Shown: piece after piece, positions 10,936 through 22,484 of the stretch
Layout of the letters: each line of letters starts with the position of its first letter
How positions within the stretch are numbered: position 1 is the first letter of the stretch
Source of the DNA: Megascapheus bottae
Lineage: Eukaryota > Chordata > Mammalia > Rodentia > Geomyidae
Direction of reading: 5' to 3'
Assembly: GCA_024803745.1 (NCBI GenBank)
Contig: JANJXV010000013.1
Location: 17,695,001-17,759,000, forward strand
DNA length: 64,000 nucleotides
The notes under the pieces: model-generated
The model's input: only the letters and a program-made list of their open reading frames with translations
What the model was told of the DNA's origin: nothing
The model's database searches: none
Made by a program: the position numbers and the translations under genes

Positions 10936-12394
10936 TTGGCACAAAAATAGACTAGAAGCTCAATGGAACAGAATAAAAGATCCAGAAATAGAACCATATA
11001 CCTACAATCGACTTGTATTTGACAAAAGGATATACAGTGGAATAAACACAGCCTATTCAATTATTGGTGCTGGCAAAACTGGGCAGCCACGTGCAGAAAA
11101 CTAAAAATTGATCCTAGCCTTTCACCATACACAAGAGACATTGGAATTCATAGGCACAGGCAAAAACTTCCTGAACAGAATCCCAGGGTCACAACAGATT
11201 GGAGAGAGACTCGATAAATGGGACTACCTAAAAATAAAAAGGTTCTGCACAGATAAAAGCATAGCCACTAAATTAGAGAGACAGCCAACCAACTGGGAAA
11301 AGATATTTACCAATAATACATCTGACAAATGCTTGCTATCCAGTATCTATAGGGAATTCAAGAAACTAATCCCACCCAAACCCAACAAACCATTCACTAT
11401 ATGGGCAAGGGAACTAAAGAGGGACTTATCAGAAAAAGAGATTAAAATGGCAGAAAAGCATATGAGAAAATGTTCATCATCCATGGTCATAAAGGAAATG
11501 CAAATAAAAACAACCCTAAGATACCACTTTACCCCAACAAGAATGGCCAAGATTTTGAACTCAGACAATGACAGTTGCTGGCAGGGTTGTGGAGAAAAAG
11601 GAACCCCACTGCACTCTTGGTGGGATTGTAAGCTAGTTCAGCCACTCTGGAAAGCAGTTTGGAGGTTTCTTAAAGAACTGAAAATTGACCTTCCCTATGA
11701 TCCCGCCATACCATTCCTGGGCATCTATCCTGAACACCATAACCCAAGATATGATAAGGACACCTGCTGAGCTATGCTTGTCTCTGCACTATTCACAATA
11801 GCCCGGCGATGGAAACAATGCAGATGCCCTACTGCAGATGAATGAATACAGAAAATGTGGTATATATACACAATGGAATTCTACATAGCTAACAGACAAC
11901 ATAAAATAATGGCATTTGCAGGAAAGCGGATGAATCTAGAGTGAATCATGTTGAGTGAGACAAGTCAAGACCAAAGGAATAAATGGCGCATGGTATCCTT
12001 AATATGTGGCTATTAAATCCAAAGAGTACAAGAGGGAGGTCTCAATAACTGCATACACAAAGCTATGGACATGGTACTGGAAATATAAACACAACTATAT
12101 AGACATAAAAATCTATGACTCTATAGACATAATATTTTATTACATATATTAATATGTATCTATGACATACAAACCCTTAGCCTAATTTTAATTATGTTCT
12201 AACATCTTAGTGCCAGTGATTGTATATAGAAATTCTCTTCTTGAAAATTTGTTTGTTAAACATGTCATTTGAAATATGACTTAAAAATCAATGTTAATAG
12301 ATTCAATTTAAAAATCCAACATAAAAATAAATTAAATAATCTGTGGAATTATATAAGAAAAAAGGCAAAAAATAAAATAGATAAAAAGCTAAAA
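10936..12394 (+). mobile_element. L1 lineage A, 5'-truncated, nested
   Basis: The sequence matches 26727-28150 of the full-length lineage-A L1, with an internal deletion at about 11140. Imperfect TSD candidates AAACAAACCACTCT (from 10923) and AAAATGAACCCCTCT (ending near 12409) flank it. The 3' UTR lacks the 'atcaatgtatgtgaattaat' motif of lineage B. Confidence 0.78.
11108..11770 (+). pseudogene. L1 ORF2 C-terminal fragment (lineage A)
   Basis: A 220-residue open stretch of the ORF2 protein thumb and C-terminal domain. It contains IGERLDKWDYLKIKRFCTDK near the start and the cysteine-bearing WQGCGEKGTPLHSWWDCKLV late in the frame, which is the L1 C-terminal Cys region. The endonuclease and reverse-transcriptase catalytic parts are absent because the element is truncated, so it cannot act alone. 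It remains open only because the insertion is fairly young. Confidence 0.85.
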
Positions 12395-13545
12395 AAAATG
12401 AACCCCTCTCAGATTTGATACACCAATTATTAAATGAGCAAGGGAGTTAAGGAGAGACTTCTCAGAAGAAGAGGTAAGAAAGGCAAAGAAACACATGAAG
12501 AAATGCTCATCCCCCCTGGCCATAAAAGAAATGTAAATCAAACTACAACTGCAATTCCAAATAACTACCAGTTAGGGTGACCAACATTTTGAGTTCAAAC
12601 AACAAATGCCAGCATGGCTATGGAAAAAAATGAACCCTATTTTACTGTTGGTGGCAATGTAAACTAGCAAAGAACTAAATGTAGCCTCTCTCTATAACCC
12701 AGCTATACCAACCTTAGACATCTACCCTGAGCCTCATGACCCAGGATATGATTAGGACACCTGCACAGCCATGTTTATTGCCGTACTGTTCACAATAGTC
12801 AAGGCACAGAAACAACCCAGATGCCCCAAAATAGATGAGTAGATCCAAAAAATGTGGTACCTATATACAATGGAATTTTACACAGCCATTAGAAATAATA
12901 AAATAATGTTATTTGCAGGGAAACATGTGGAACTAGATCTAACCATGTTAAGTGAGGTAAACCAAGAACAGAGACAAATGGCACATATTCTCTCAGATCT
13001 GTGGAAGTTGGACCTAAAACATATTGGAATATGACAAATTACAGAGGATTCTCGATACTCCCATTCAGTGAGATGAGACCAAAAGAGGATCCTGTTAGGA
13101 GAGAATCATGAAGGTGCAATACCCAAGTACTTCTTCATATGTATAATATATATATATATACATATACATATGTATTTATATTTATATACTGAAATGAAGC
13201 CTAAAGTTATGGAACCAAAACACTCTTTTCTTCCATTTGTTATTTCTTTTTCTGACGATTCTGTATGCTTTACCTTATATACGTTATTCATGGGCATATA
13301 TGTGGTATGGTTGGGGGAGGGCATAGATTTTAGGGAAAACGGTGGAAAAATGCAGATGTGGATTATATTGGACAATGATGAGTGTGAACTACACAACTCA
13401 TGGATGGAGATAGAAGGGAGGGAATGGGAGAGAATGAGGCAACAGATGACACCAAATGAAATGAAATGTACTTATTTCCTGACACATATAACTGTAACCC
13501 CTCTGTATAATACCTATATAATAACAATAAAGTAAAATTTCTAAA

Positions 13546-13593
13546 ACTTAATGTTGCTATTTCATTCTAGGAATCCAGTACCATTTCTTTTTA
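13546..13593 (+). other. Distal 5' flank of OR gene 2
   Basis: 'aggaatccagtaccatttct' at 13568-13587 matches 32806-32825 in the 5' flank of OR gene 3. The flank is then broken by an L1 insertion and resumes at about 16236. Confidence 0.6.
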
Positions 13594-14558
13594 AATATAT
13601 TTCTATTGTAATTAATACAAGGGTTACATTGTATTTGCCAGATAGAAGGTGCATTACTACACAAACATTGATACCTCTTCTCATGTTTTTGTCCCCAATT
13701 CCCTCTCCCCCTTACCTATCCTATTTCAAATAAACATATATACAATATATCAGATAAAAAACTAAGATACTGTAACAATATGAGATAACCAATGACAATA
13801 AAAGAGATGAGAAATAACAGAGTACATTAAGAACATTAAATCACACATTATATGGCTCTTGTTTCCATATCCTGGAGGTCATTTCATTTAGCCTCATCCT
13901 ATATGACCTTATGTATCTAGGTTTTGCCCTATTGTAAATCTCTACTAGGAGAGTCCAAGGTTTATACTGGTTAGGACAAATGAGGGAAACCATTGAGCCT
14001 TTGTTCCTTTGAGTCTGGCTTACTTCACTTAATATGATTTTTTTCCATGTCTTTCCGTTTCCTTACAAATGGGCCAATGCCATTCTTTCTGATGGCAGCA
14101 TAGAATTCCATTGTGTATAAATACGTCTCGTTGATCCACTCATCAACTGAGGACAACTGGGTTGATTCTATATCTTTGCTATGGTAAATAGTGCAACAAT
14201 GAACATCGTTGTGCTAGTGGATTTAGTATGTCCTTGTTTTTGGACGATTGGGTAAATGCCAAGTAGCAGAATTGCTGGGTCATAGGGTAGCTTTATCCTT
14301 ATCTTTTGAAGAACTGCCACACTGCTTTCCATAGTGGGTGAATGAGTTTACACTCCCCCCAACAGAGTAATAATGATCCCTACTGGCCATATCCCAGCCA
14401 GCATCTGTTGTTACTAGATTTCTTGATAATGACTACTCTAACTGGAGTGAGGTGGAATCTCAAAGTTGTTTTGGTTTGCATTTCTTTTATGGCCAAAGAT
14501 GTCAAGCATTTCTTCATGTGTTTATAGGCCACTTTTGTTTCTTCTTTAGAGAAGACTC

Positions 14559-15562
14559 TTAAAGAGGAGAAATAAGAATGGCCTACAGGCACATGAAGAA
14601 ATGCTCAACATCTCTGGTCATAAAAGAAATACAAATCAACACAACTCTAAGATTCCACCTCACTCCAGTTAGAATGGCCATGATCAAGAAGTCTAATAAC
14701 AACAGATGCTGGAGGGGATGTGGCCAGGAGGGATCACTACTACACTGTTGGTGGGAGTGCAAACTCATTCAACCACTATGGAAAGCAGTGTGGTAGTGCC
14801 TCAAAAGGCTAAACATAGAACTCCCCTACGACCCAGCAATTCCACTACTTGGCATTTACCCAACCATCCAGAAACAAGGGCATACTAAATCCACTAGCAC
14901 AACAATGCTCATTGCAGCACTATTCACCATAGCAAAGATATGAGCCAAACTAGATGTCCCTCAGTTGATGAGTGGATCAACAAGTAGTGGTATTTGTACA
15001 CAATGGAATTCTATGCTGCTGTCAGAAAGAATGACATTGCCACATTAGTAAGGAAATGGAAAGACTTAGAAAAAATCGTATTAAGTGAAGTAAGCCAGAC
15101 TCAAAGGAACTTAGGCTCAATGGTTTCCCTCATTTGTCATAATCAGTAGAAACCTTGGGCTCTATTAGCAGAGATCTGTAATACAGCAAAATCTTGATGC
15201 ATAAGGCCATATAGTATGAAGCTAATTGAAAGGACCTCCAGGATATTGAAACAAAAGCCATATAATGAATGATTGTTGTCCTTAATGTACTATGTTATAT
15301 CTCATCTCCTTTGATGTCCCTTGGGTATCTCATATTGTTACAGTATCTCACTTTGTTATCTGATATATTGAATTTATTTGTATTTGGTTATTTGAAATTT
15401 GATAGCAAAGGGGGGAAAACCAAGACGGGTAGGGGGGTGCGGGGGAGGGTAATGGGTACCAAGACATGTGAAAGGGTATCAATGTATGTGAATTAATGCA
15501 CCTTCTATCTAGCAAATATCATGTAACCCTTTTATTAATTACAATAAAAAATAAAAAAAGAA
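14559..15562 (+). mobile_element. L1 lineage B (plus), nested in a minus-strand L1
   Basis: A 5'-truncated copy carrying the ORF2 C-terminus (14578-14796 and the frameshifted continuation) and a 3' UTR ending 'ttaattacaataaaaaat'. The 5' junction is at 'gagaagactct' (ending about 14559) and the same bases recur right after its A tail at 15563, giving a short TSD. Confidence 0.82.
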
Positions 15563-15575
15563 GACTCTCTTTAGG

Positions 15576-15780
15576 GGCCTGGGTGTTGTCCCTGAGCTTT
15601 TCAGCTCAAGGCTACCACCCTACCCTTGAGCCAAGCCCCACTTCCCATTTTCTAGAGGTTAATTAGAGATAAGAGTCTCAAGTCCTTTTGTGCCAGGCTG
15701 GCTTTGAACCTTGATCCTCAGATCTCAGCCTCCTGAATAGCTAGGATTACAGGCATAAGGCACCATGCCAGCCCGGCTTT
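15576..15780 (-). mobile_element. Chimeric 7SL/ID SINE
   Basis: Minus-strand copy with the linker complement 'ggttaattagagataagagt' and the 7SL-like complement 'cctgaatagctaggattaca'. It lies inside the minus-strand L1 sequence. Confidence 0.82.
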
Positions 15781-15804
15781 GGCCCATCTTTGGCCCATCT
15801 TTTA

Positions 15805-16003
15805 TTTATTTATTTTTTGCCAGTCCTGGGCCTTCAACTCAGGGCCTGAGCACTGTCATTGGACTTTCTCAAGGCTAGAGCTCTACCACTTGATCCAAAG
15901 CACCAGTTCTGGCTTTTCTCTACGTATGTGGTACTGAGGAATCAAACCCAGGTCTTCGTGCATGCCAGGCAAGCACTCTACCACTGGGCCACACTCCCGG
16001 CCC
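15805..16003 (-). mobile_element. ID-like dimeric SINE
   Basis: Reverse-orientation dimer with T-rich (TTTA)n at its left end. It is flanked by a perfect 16-bp TSD, TTTGGCCCATCTTTTA, at 15789-15804 and 16004-16019. The TSD lies in L1 ORF2 sequence. Confidence 0.9.
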
Positions 16004-16235
16004 TTTGGCCCATCTTTTAATGGGATGGTTGTTCTTTGGAGATTAGTTTTAGAGTAATTCAATTTTTTTAGCTGTTGATATCTGTTGTATGGTTATAGTT
16101 AGAGTTGTTCTCTCACTCTGTGGGCTTTCTATTTAGCTTGCTAGCTATGTTCTTTGCCATACAGAAGCTCTGCAGTTTAATGCAGTCCCATTTATCCAAA
16201 CTTTCTTTGCTTTGTTGTGTTTCTTGGTCTTTCCA

Positions 16236-18044
16236 TCAAAGTTAACGTCAAAACAATATTCGTCTATAAGACAATTTGTTTAATTGAAGTGTTTTGTACA
16301 TATTAGAGTTCCAAGATGTATATATGATCATGTACATGGAAACAAAAGAATAAATTGACCACCAGAGAATTGGTAGCATCTTGGAAGATCATTGTGCTGT
16401 GATGGGAATTGAGTTGTACAATAAACAACTCCAGAACCAAATGAGGCTCCAGGATGCTTTCCAGTTCATAGCTAAAATCTCCAACTTTATCTGGTATTTC
16501 TCCACAAGAGAGAACAAAAGTGGCTTTAAAAGTGATATAACGACTATGACTTTGAGTCTCTACAGAGTAATGAGTGAATTCTTCTTTCAAGATGTAATAC
16601 ATTTTGGTTCATTAATTTGATGCAAGCTTCACTTAATGTTGGAGAACATTTGACTCTACAAAGTCCACAGTTTATTCATGTGGAAACATGGCATATGTAA
16701 TCAAGCAATCAGGCAGCGACTGATTTGAGCTGACTTGCTCTTTGTGCATCTTCATTTTCATGTGAGTAATAAGTTATAATTCATTAACAGGATTACTGAA
16801 CAGTAAGAAACACACATGATCATGTCGGCATTGCTCTCAGCTTGTACTGCAGCATAAATGTTAATAATTAAATTAAAGATGTTTAAATATAAAGTTATAT
16901 GAACCTTTGCAGAACTACTTTGTTCATCCTTTGATTTTTTTTTAGAGTAGTGTTTATGAAAATTCCCATGTATCTACACAGAAGATGTGGAGCATTAAGA
17001 TTAACCTGGGACACGCCTTGAATTTTTTCATATGTACTTTATAGAGCTAATATTATATTCAAATTGTCACAACTTCATGTCCAAAAGAACCATTAGAAAT
17101 TACCATTAGAAAGTCATTTTTTGAATGGATCAACTTTAATTTGAGCTAAGTATTAAGTTCTTTTTGCACAGAGATTGCAATGGTAATTCAATGCATATGC
17201 AAAATACTACTTTCTGTTTAAAAAACATAAAAATATTGAATCAATTTTAACAATTTGGAAATCAGTTACTAAACTCATCAGTATCCCTAATTTAGAAGTT
17301 TTATCTACCTTAGTACTAGAAACAAAATTAATACTTCTCAGAAAGCCGATTATTTAACTGATAGTTACTTTGAAATGTAAAACTATCTAGAAGATGCTAT
17401 ATAATATTATCCAATGAATCCAATTCCTATTTATAAATAGATTTATTGATTTGATGCCTGTTACAGCAACTTTATTTCATAGTAATGCAGTTATGAAAGG
17501 AACAGGCAAACTACTGGGCTAAATATTTGGTATACACTACTTGCTATGTATACATGGGCATGTTAAATTATCATTATGAGACTCTGCTAGCTCAGAACTA
17601 CATGATAAATACCATAATATCTTTTCTGGAACATGCAATAATCTATATATTTACTCAGTAGTGATCTAATTCATACCTGTATGCTTACCAGTTAGAAAGC
17701 ATACAAATATATGTGAGCTGTTACTGAGCATTCTTGAATCAGCTAAAAACCATGTTCCCTTGAAGTACACTCAGAATTCCTTTTGCTTATTCTTATCTAA
17801 ATAGTATTTTTACTTATCTTTAAAGTTACATACCACACAGATTTAAGAAAATTTACATATAAAGTTAAATAGGATCAGATACAATTCTGAGAGTGACTTT
17901 GTTATATCCAATTTTGAAATTATAGATGGAATCATCTTTCCATGTAAATGTGTCCTGGTATTTGAATATGCTTCCAATGATATACCATAGGCATTCATAA
18001 ATGGAATTACATTTATAAACTTTCATATAATCTATTCCTCTTAG
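16236..18044 (+). promoter_or_regulatory. 5' flank/intron of OR gene 2
   Basis: About 1.8 kb without coding capacity, collinear with 32840-34657 upstream of OR gene 3. Examples are 'taagacaatttgtttaatt' at 16267 and 32872, 'ttcattaatttgatgcaa' at 16608 and 33172, and 'tggaatcatctttccatgt' at 17927 and 34539. The two small open frames at 16303-16620 overlap on opposite strands and are not conserved in the other copies. The noncoding exon and promoter should lie here. Confidence 0.65.
18038..18044 (+). other. 3' splice site before OR gene 2 coding exon
   Basis: 'ctattcctcttag' ends at 18044, 22 bases before the ATG. It is the counterpart of 'ctattcatcctag' before the other OR genes. Confidence 0.65.
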
Positions 18045-18066
18045 ATTACTATTCCCAACATCTCCA

Positions 18067-19008
18067 ATGGATTCCAGGTTGTATGGGAACCACTCTACAG
18101 TTAAAGAGTTCATTTTATTGGGCTTAACACATGATCCAGTCCTTCGAGTCTTCCTCTTCATCATCATCCTCTGCATCTACCTGGTGACCATATGTGGAAA
18201 TCTCTGCACAATCCTGCTCATCAGAGTCTCCACTCAGCTCCACCACCCCATGTACTTTTTCCTTAGCCATTTAGCTTTTGCTGACATGATCTTTTCATCT
18301 TCTGTCACGCCTAATATGCTGGTTAACTTCCTGGTGGACAAAAACAGGATTTCCTACCATGGATGTGGCATTCAGCTGGATACAGTTGTTTTATTTGGGG
18401 CAGTTGAGTGCTTTCTTCTGGCCTCCATGGCCTATGATCGCTTTATGGCCATCTGCAACCCACTGCTCTATTCAACCAAAATGTCCACACAAGTCTGTGT
18501 GCAGTTACTTATAGTGGCTTACACCAGTGGTTTTCTTGATGCTTCATCCTTTGCAGTAACCTTCTATTCTTTCCTCTTCTGTGGACCCAATAGAGTCAAT
18601 CATTTCTTCTGTGATTTTGCTCCTCTACGTGAGGTGGCCTGTTCTGAAGACAGTGACCTCATACTTCTTTCCACATTGACTTCTGCCTTCATCGTTGCCT
18701 TCACAGTGATTGTGATAGCCGTGTCCTACATCTACATCCTCATCACCATCCTGAAGATGCGCTCCACTGAGGGCCGCCACAAGGCCTTCTCCACCTGCAC
18801 CTCCCACCTCACCGCCGTCACTCTGTTCTATGGGACCATCACATTCATCTATGTGCTGCCCAAGTCCAGCTACTCCACTGACCAGAACAAGGTGATATCT
18901 GTGTTCTACATGGTGGTGATTCCCATGTTGAACCCCCTCATCTACAGCCTTAGGAATAATGAGATCAAGAGTGCTCTAAAGAGAGAGCTTAGTAGGAAAA
19001 AATTTTAA
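18067..19008 (+). CDS. OR5P: Olfactory receptor, OR5P subfamily (gene 2), intact
   Basis: 313 residues. Seven-transmembrane odorant GPCR with an N-terminal sequon NHS at 8-10, [10 protein letters not shown] at 61-70, [12 protein letters not shown] from 121, [10 protein letters not shown] before TM6 and [13 protein letters not shown] in TM7. TM3 reads [20 protein letters not shown], where the other copies have a Gly at the Asp position (residue 105), an unusual acidic residue close to the expected ligand pocket. It is very close to genes 3 and 4 ([15 protein letters not shown] shared) and less so to gene 1. The first ATG aligns with the other copies. The last residues, SRKKF, are slightly diverged. 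Single coding exon with no frameshift. Confidence 0.93.
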   Translation: MDSRLYGNHSTVKEFILLGLTHDPVLRVFLFIIILCIYLVTICGNLCTILLIRVSTQLHHPMYFFLSHLAFADMIFSSSVTPNMLVNFLVDKNRISYHGCGIQLDTVVLFGAVECFLLASMAYDRFMAICNPLLYSTKMSTQVCVQLLIVAYTSGFLDASSFAVTFYSFLFCGPNRVNHFFCDFAPLREVACSEDSDLILLSTLTSAFIVAFTVIVIAVSYIYILITILKMRSTEGRHKAFSTCTSHLTAVTLFYGTITFIYVLPKSSYSTDQNKVISVFYMVVIPMLNPLIYSLRNNEIKSALKRELSRKKF

Positions 19009-19060
19009 GAAGATGTGTTATTTTCTATAAGTTATAAGCCCTTTAAATATGTAAAAGAAA

Positions 19061-19288
19061 ACTGAGCCAAGCACTGGTGACTCATGCCTGTAATTCTAGC
19101 TACTCAGGAGACTGAGCTGTGAGGATCAAGATTCAAAGCCAAACCCAGGCACAAAAGTCCGTGGGACTTTCATCTCCAATTAACCACTAGAAACCCGGGG
19201 CTGTGGCTCAAGGAGTAGAGCAATAGCCTTAAGCTGAAGATCTCAGAGCCAGTGTCAGGGCCCCAGAGTTTAAAAGCTATTACAGATA
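19061..19288 (+). mobile_element. Chimeric 7SL/ID SINE
   Basis: A full two-part copy just downstream of OR gene 2: 'actcatgcctgtaattctag', then 'ctccaattaaccactagaaa', then the ID-like half, ending near 'acagatagg'. The (GAAA)n run that follows probably grew from its A tail. Confidence 0.85.
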
Positions 19289-19292
19289 GGAA

Positions 19293-19365
<73 letters not shown>

Positions 19366-19366
19366 G
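19289..19366 (+). repeat. (GAAA)n microsatellite
   Basis: About 17 near-perfect GAAA units following the SINE tail. Confidence 0.95.
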
Positions 19367-19575
19367 GGAAAACCAAGAAACATATTGTATACATGTTTAT
19401 TTGTTTGAAATAGGAAAGGGAAGGGGAAAACAAGATGATTGGGAGAAGTGGGGGGAGGGATATTGGGACAAAAACATGATAAGGGATATCAATGTGTGAG
19501 AAGTAATGCACCTACTATGTGGGGAATATAACCCCTCTATACATTACAATAAAAATTTTGCATTTTAAAAAAAAG
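19367..19575 (+). mobile_element. L1 3' UTR fragment
   Basis: Matches the terminal 3' UTR of the L1s here: G-rich stretch, then 'gatatcaatgtgtgagaagt', 'aacccctctatacattacaa' and an A-rich tail. A similar end occurs at 36462-36610, so this is a distinct 3'-end subtype. Confidence 0.78.
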
Positions 19576-20499
19576 AAAAGTGAGTTGCTGAAGTTGTGTT
19601 TCCTTTTGAGATTACAAACATTCATGGTGAAGCTTTATATAAACATGAGTTTTCAGATCCAGTAGTATATGAGTTTTCCATTATGTTAGCTGTATTAAGC
19701 CTCACTAAATCTACCTTAAGAACATAATTGTATTCATGAAATAAACATTGCTGAAAATCTTTTTGAAATTTTGTTCATGTTTTTCAAATGGTATTCATTG
19801 TTATATACATGGGTTGTTAAATCTTATTATGATTTAGCCCTTAAGCTAAGGTCTATAAAGTTTATTCAGTTGTGTTTCCTTTTGTCTATTGTGTGTTCCA
19901 TCACTATGGAAGCATTGCCAGGTTGAGCTAAGTGGAAGTTCTTTGACTTATTGTGAATAAAGTATCAAAGGTTATTATTCTCCTTCAGTTTATTCTCCTT
20001 TAGTTTGCTAACTGACCACAAGGGTGAGTGTTTTTGCCCTACTTTGTCCTTCCTATGTGATGCCACCAGAGATCCAAAATTGACTTAAAAGGGACCAACC
20101 TATCCAAACCTGTGTGCCAAGGTAAATGTTTTATCTCTGTTGGTTGGTTATCTCATCTACTTGTTACAGTAATGGAGTAGTGACTATACATATTCCCATC
20201 AATTTATCACATCCATTTCAATACCAATTTATCCTGGGATTAACCTGGTAAGTATATTTATGACTCAGTAGACTATGAGAGAAAAGTAAGGAGGAAACAG
20301 AAAGAACAATTCTGAAAACTCTTCTTGTCTGAAAAATACCTTTGGGGAGTGACCTTTATGAATACGTAACATTCTGGTCAGTGTTCCTAGCCCCTTGCTT
20401 TGGTCAAATTATGAGGGGTCTCAAGAGAAGAAAAGAAGGAATTATCACTAATTGATGTGTGAATTCCACTTTCTGATCAAAGTGAATTCTTCTGCAGGG
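19576..20499 (+). other. 3' flank of OR gene 2 (duplicated unit copy 1)
   Basis: Non-coding. Collinear with 35660-36446 plus 37204-37320 (gene 3) and with 44840-45960 (orphan copy). Shared marks include 'gttcactgttgtata'-like motifs and 'cctttgggagtgacc'-like motifs. No gene. Confidence 0.7.
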
Positions 20500-21050
20500 C
20501 AAAGCAGGGATCTTTCTTATGGCTTAGCAATCCCATTCCTGGACATTTTCCTACAGAGCAAAAACAAGTCCAAAGTAAAGCTATAGCAAACCCTGTTTAT
20601 TGCAACGCCACTTACCTTAGCCAAGAAATCCAGATTGATTCCATATCCAATTCTGCAACTAACATGGTTGTGCTGGTGGATTTAGTGCAAACTGGTTTGT
20701 GGTCATTTGGAAAAATGCCTAGGAGTGGAATTGCTGGGTCATAGGTGAACTCCATGATAACTCCTTTGTGGAACTTCTACATTGCTTTCCATTGAAGAAG
20801 TTTACATTCCCACCAATACTGTAGCCATATTCCCATTTGCCCACACCCCCAAAACCATCCATTATTGTTAGTTTTCTTGAGACTGGCCAATCTAACTGGA
20901 GTGATACATATACAAAGGAATTCTATGCTTCGATCATAAAGAATGACATTACCCCATTCGTGAAGAAATGTCAAGACCTGAAAAAAATTGTGCCAAGAGC
21001 AGTATGCCAGATCCAAAGATAGATAGGCTGCAAGGTTTCCCTTATTTGTA
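20500..21050. mobile_element. Old rearranged L1 fragment (plus/minus/plus)
   Basis: 20500-20630 is ORF2 C-terminal sequence on the plus strand, 20631-20910 is ORF2 sequence inverted, and 20911-21050 is plus strand again. The same order and breakpoints appear at 38280-38935 after OR gene 3, so the rearrangement predates the segmental duplication. Confidence 0.72.
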
Positions 21051-21064
21051 ATAATTAAAATGTA

Positions 21065-22480
21065 GAACATATAAGCGGAAGACGGCGCCGAGACAATAGG
21101 GACGCTGCCTAGCTCTCTCTCACAAAAAGAGAGAACCAAGGAGTCCCACGAGCCAACTACCTTAAGAAAACCACAACAACAAACTCAAAAAGCAACAGAG
21201 AAGGACTCAAACCGGAAAAGAAATCCAGATAAAGCTTACATCCAACTTTCTCAAAGAATTCCAAACGCGAGGACCACTCCCCTACCACTCCCCGCCGGCT
21301 CCAAACAGTGAAAAGCCGCCGGGCCGGGCAGCCCAGACCTGAAGAAATCAGCATAGGACCGGGCCAGCAAGCCACAGAAGCAGCAGAACCCAGACGCGGA
21401 ACCAGAACAGCAAGCAGCAGAACCCAGACGCAGAACACAGGGGCGGCGGGGATCCAAGGGGAGTGAATGACTCCCCAACACCACGGAGCATCCACAGCCA
21501 AACACAGATGAGTGAGTAGCCCAGTGGGTCCCCAAACCCATCGGGAAAGCAGAGCTGGTGCCAAGCAATAGAACTTAACTCAGACCCCTCCACCCCGCCC
21601 GAGAAAGACTGGCAGGAGAAGGGGGCAAGGAATTTAGAATCCTGTCCCTTCCCTCAACAGCCCCCTCCTCCAGGCCATTCACCGAGACTGACAGGCGGGC
21701 GGACACTAAGACCCAGAACCCCACCAAGGGAGGCAGAGGTATCCCAGCCACCACCCACCCAACAGGTTCCTCTCCCAGGCCTCTGACTGGAGAATGACAG
21801 GCAGAAAGATGCTAAGACCCAGCACCCCACTAGGGGAGACAGAGGTGTCCCAGCTCCCATCCGCCCAACAGGTTCTTCTCCCAGGCCACTGGGTCTGGAG
21901 AGTGGGGAGCGCTGAGACCCTGCCTTTAAACAGCAGGTCTGGTGTGTGGGAAAATAGGAGCCAGCATCTGTCCCCCTCAAATCTTGAACCGGGCATCCTC
22001 CAGCTGGGAATCCTGAGCAAGACAGCACCGAGGGGCCCCCCACAGTCACAGACTCTCTGACAAAGCGGTGAAAACACAGCAGGGAACTGAAGGGCAGACC
22101 AGTAGCCAAGCTTGCCTTCTGAGAACCAGAAAGCTGGGAGTTTGGCCTAGTGGTAGAGTGCTTGCCTAGCATGCACGAAGACCCGGGTTTGATTCCTCAG
22201 TACCACATACATAGAAAAAAGCCAGAAGTGGTGGTGAGGCTCAAGTGGTAGAGCTCTAGCCTTGAGAAAGTCCAAGGACAGTGCTCAGGCCCTGAGCTCA
22301 AGCCCAGGACTGGCAAAAAAAAAAAAAAAAAAAGAACCAGAAAGGCACGGCTCCAGCCTTGGCGCCCACCTCCTCAGCTGGGCCCCGCCCCTGGGAACAG
22401 AGGACACCACCTGGCCTACCTGAGAGCCCCTAGAAACTCCCAAACCCCAGACCTTTAAAGACACTAGACCCGAATACCAA
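21065..22480 (+). promoter_or_regulatory. L1 5' UTR (internal promoter region)
   Basis: A strongly GC-rich island in an AT-rich window, with CpGs concentrated at the start (gaagacggcgccgag at 21077). There are tandem repeats of about 105 bp starting near 21672 and 21777, with a partial third at 21882, plus a 34-bp repeat from about 21381 and 21415. By analogy with rodent L1 monomers these are likely promoter units. The overlapping open frames on both strands here come from GC richness and are not genes. Confidence 0.75.
22134..22332 (+). mobile_element. ID-like dimeric SINE in the L1 5' UTR
   Basis: A well-preserved dimer (gtttggcctagtggtagagt … cccaggactggc) with about 19 A in its tail. It is bounded by a 12-bp TSD, AGAACCAGAAAG, at 22122-22133 and 22333-22344. 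Low divergence suggests a recent insertion. Confidence 0.93.
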
Positions 22481-22484
22481 AGGA

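Larger units (their letters stand above)
9957..13545 (+). mobile_element. L1 lineage C (old), split by a lineage-A L1
   Basis: 9957-10925 is degenerate ORF2 (reverse transcriptase and thumb), and about 12395-13545 is the rest of ORF2 plus a 3' UTR ending 'taacccctctgtataa…acaataaag'. The two parts are collinear: the left ends at 'ggttcaagaaacaaacc' and the right resumes at 'accaattattaaatgagc'. It is more diverged than lineages A and B, with many stops. A (TA)n run lies near 13146-13163. Confidence 0.75.
13594..16235 (-). mobile_element. L1 lineage B (minus), broken by three later insertions
   Basis: 13594-14558 is the 3' UTR and ORF2 C-terminal region in reverse, 15563-15575 and 15781-15804 are short continuations, and 16004-16235 completes the 5' part. 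Between them sit a plus-strand L1 (14559-15562), a chimeric SINE (15576-15780) and an ID SINE (15805-16003). The element interrupts the OR gene 2 5' flank, which is continuous in OR gene 3 at 32800-32880. Confidence 0.82.

Noticed and set aside
16303..16620. Two opposed open frames of 79 and 99 residues
   Set aside because: Inside the OR gene 2 5' flank, on opposite strands, and not open in the paralogous flanks.
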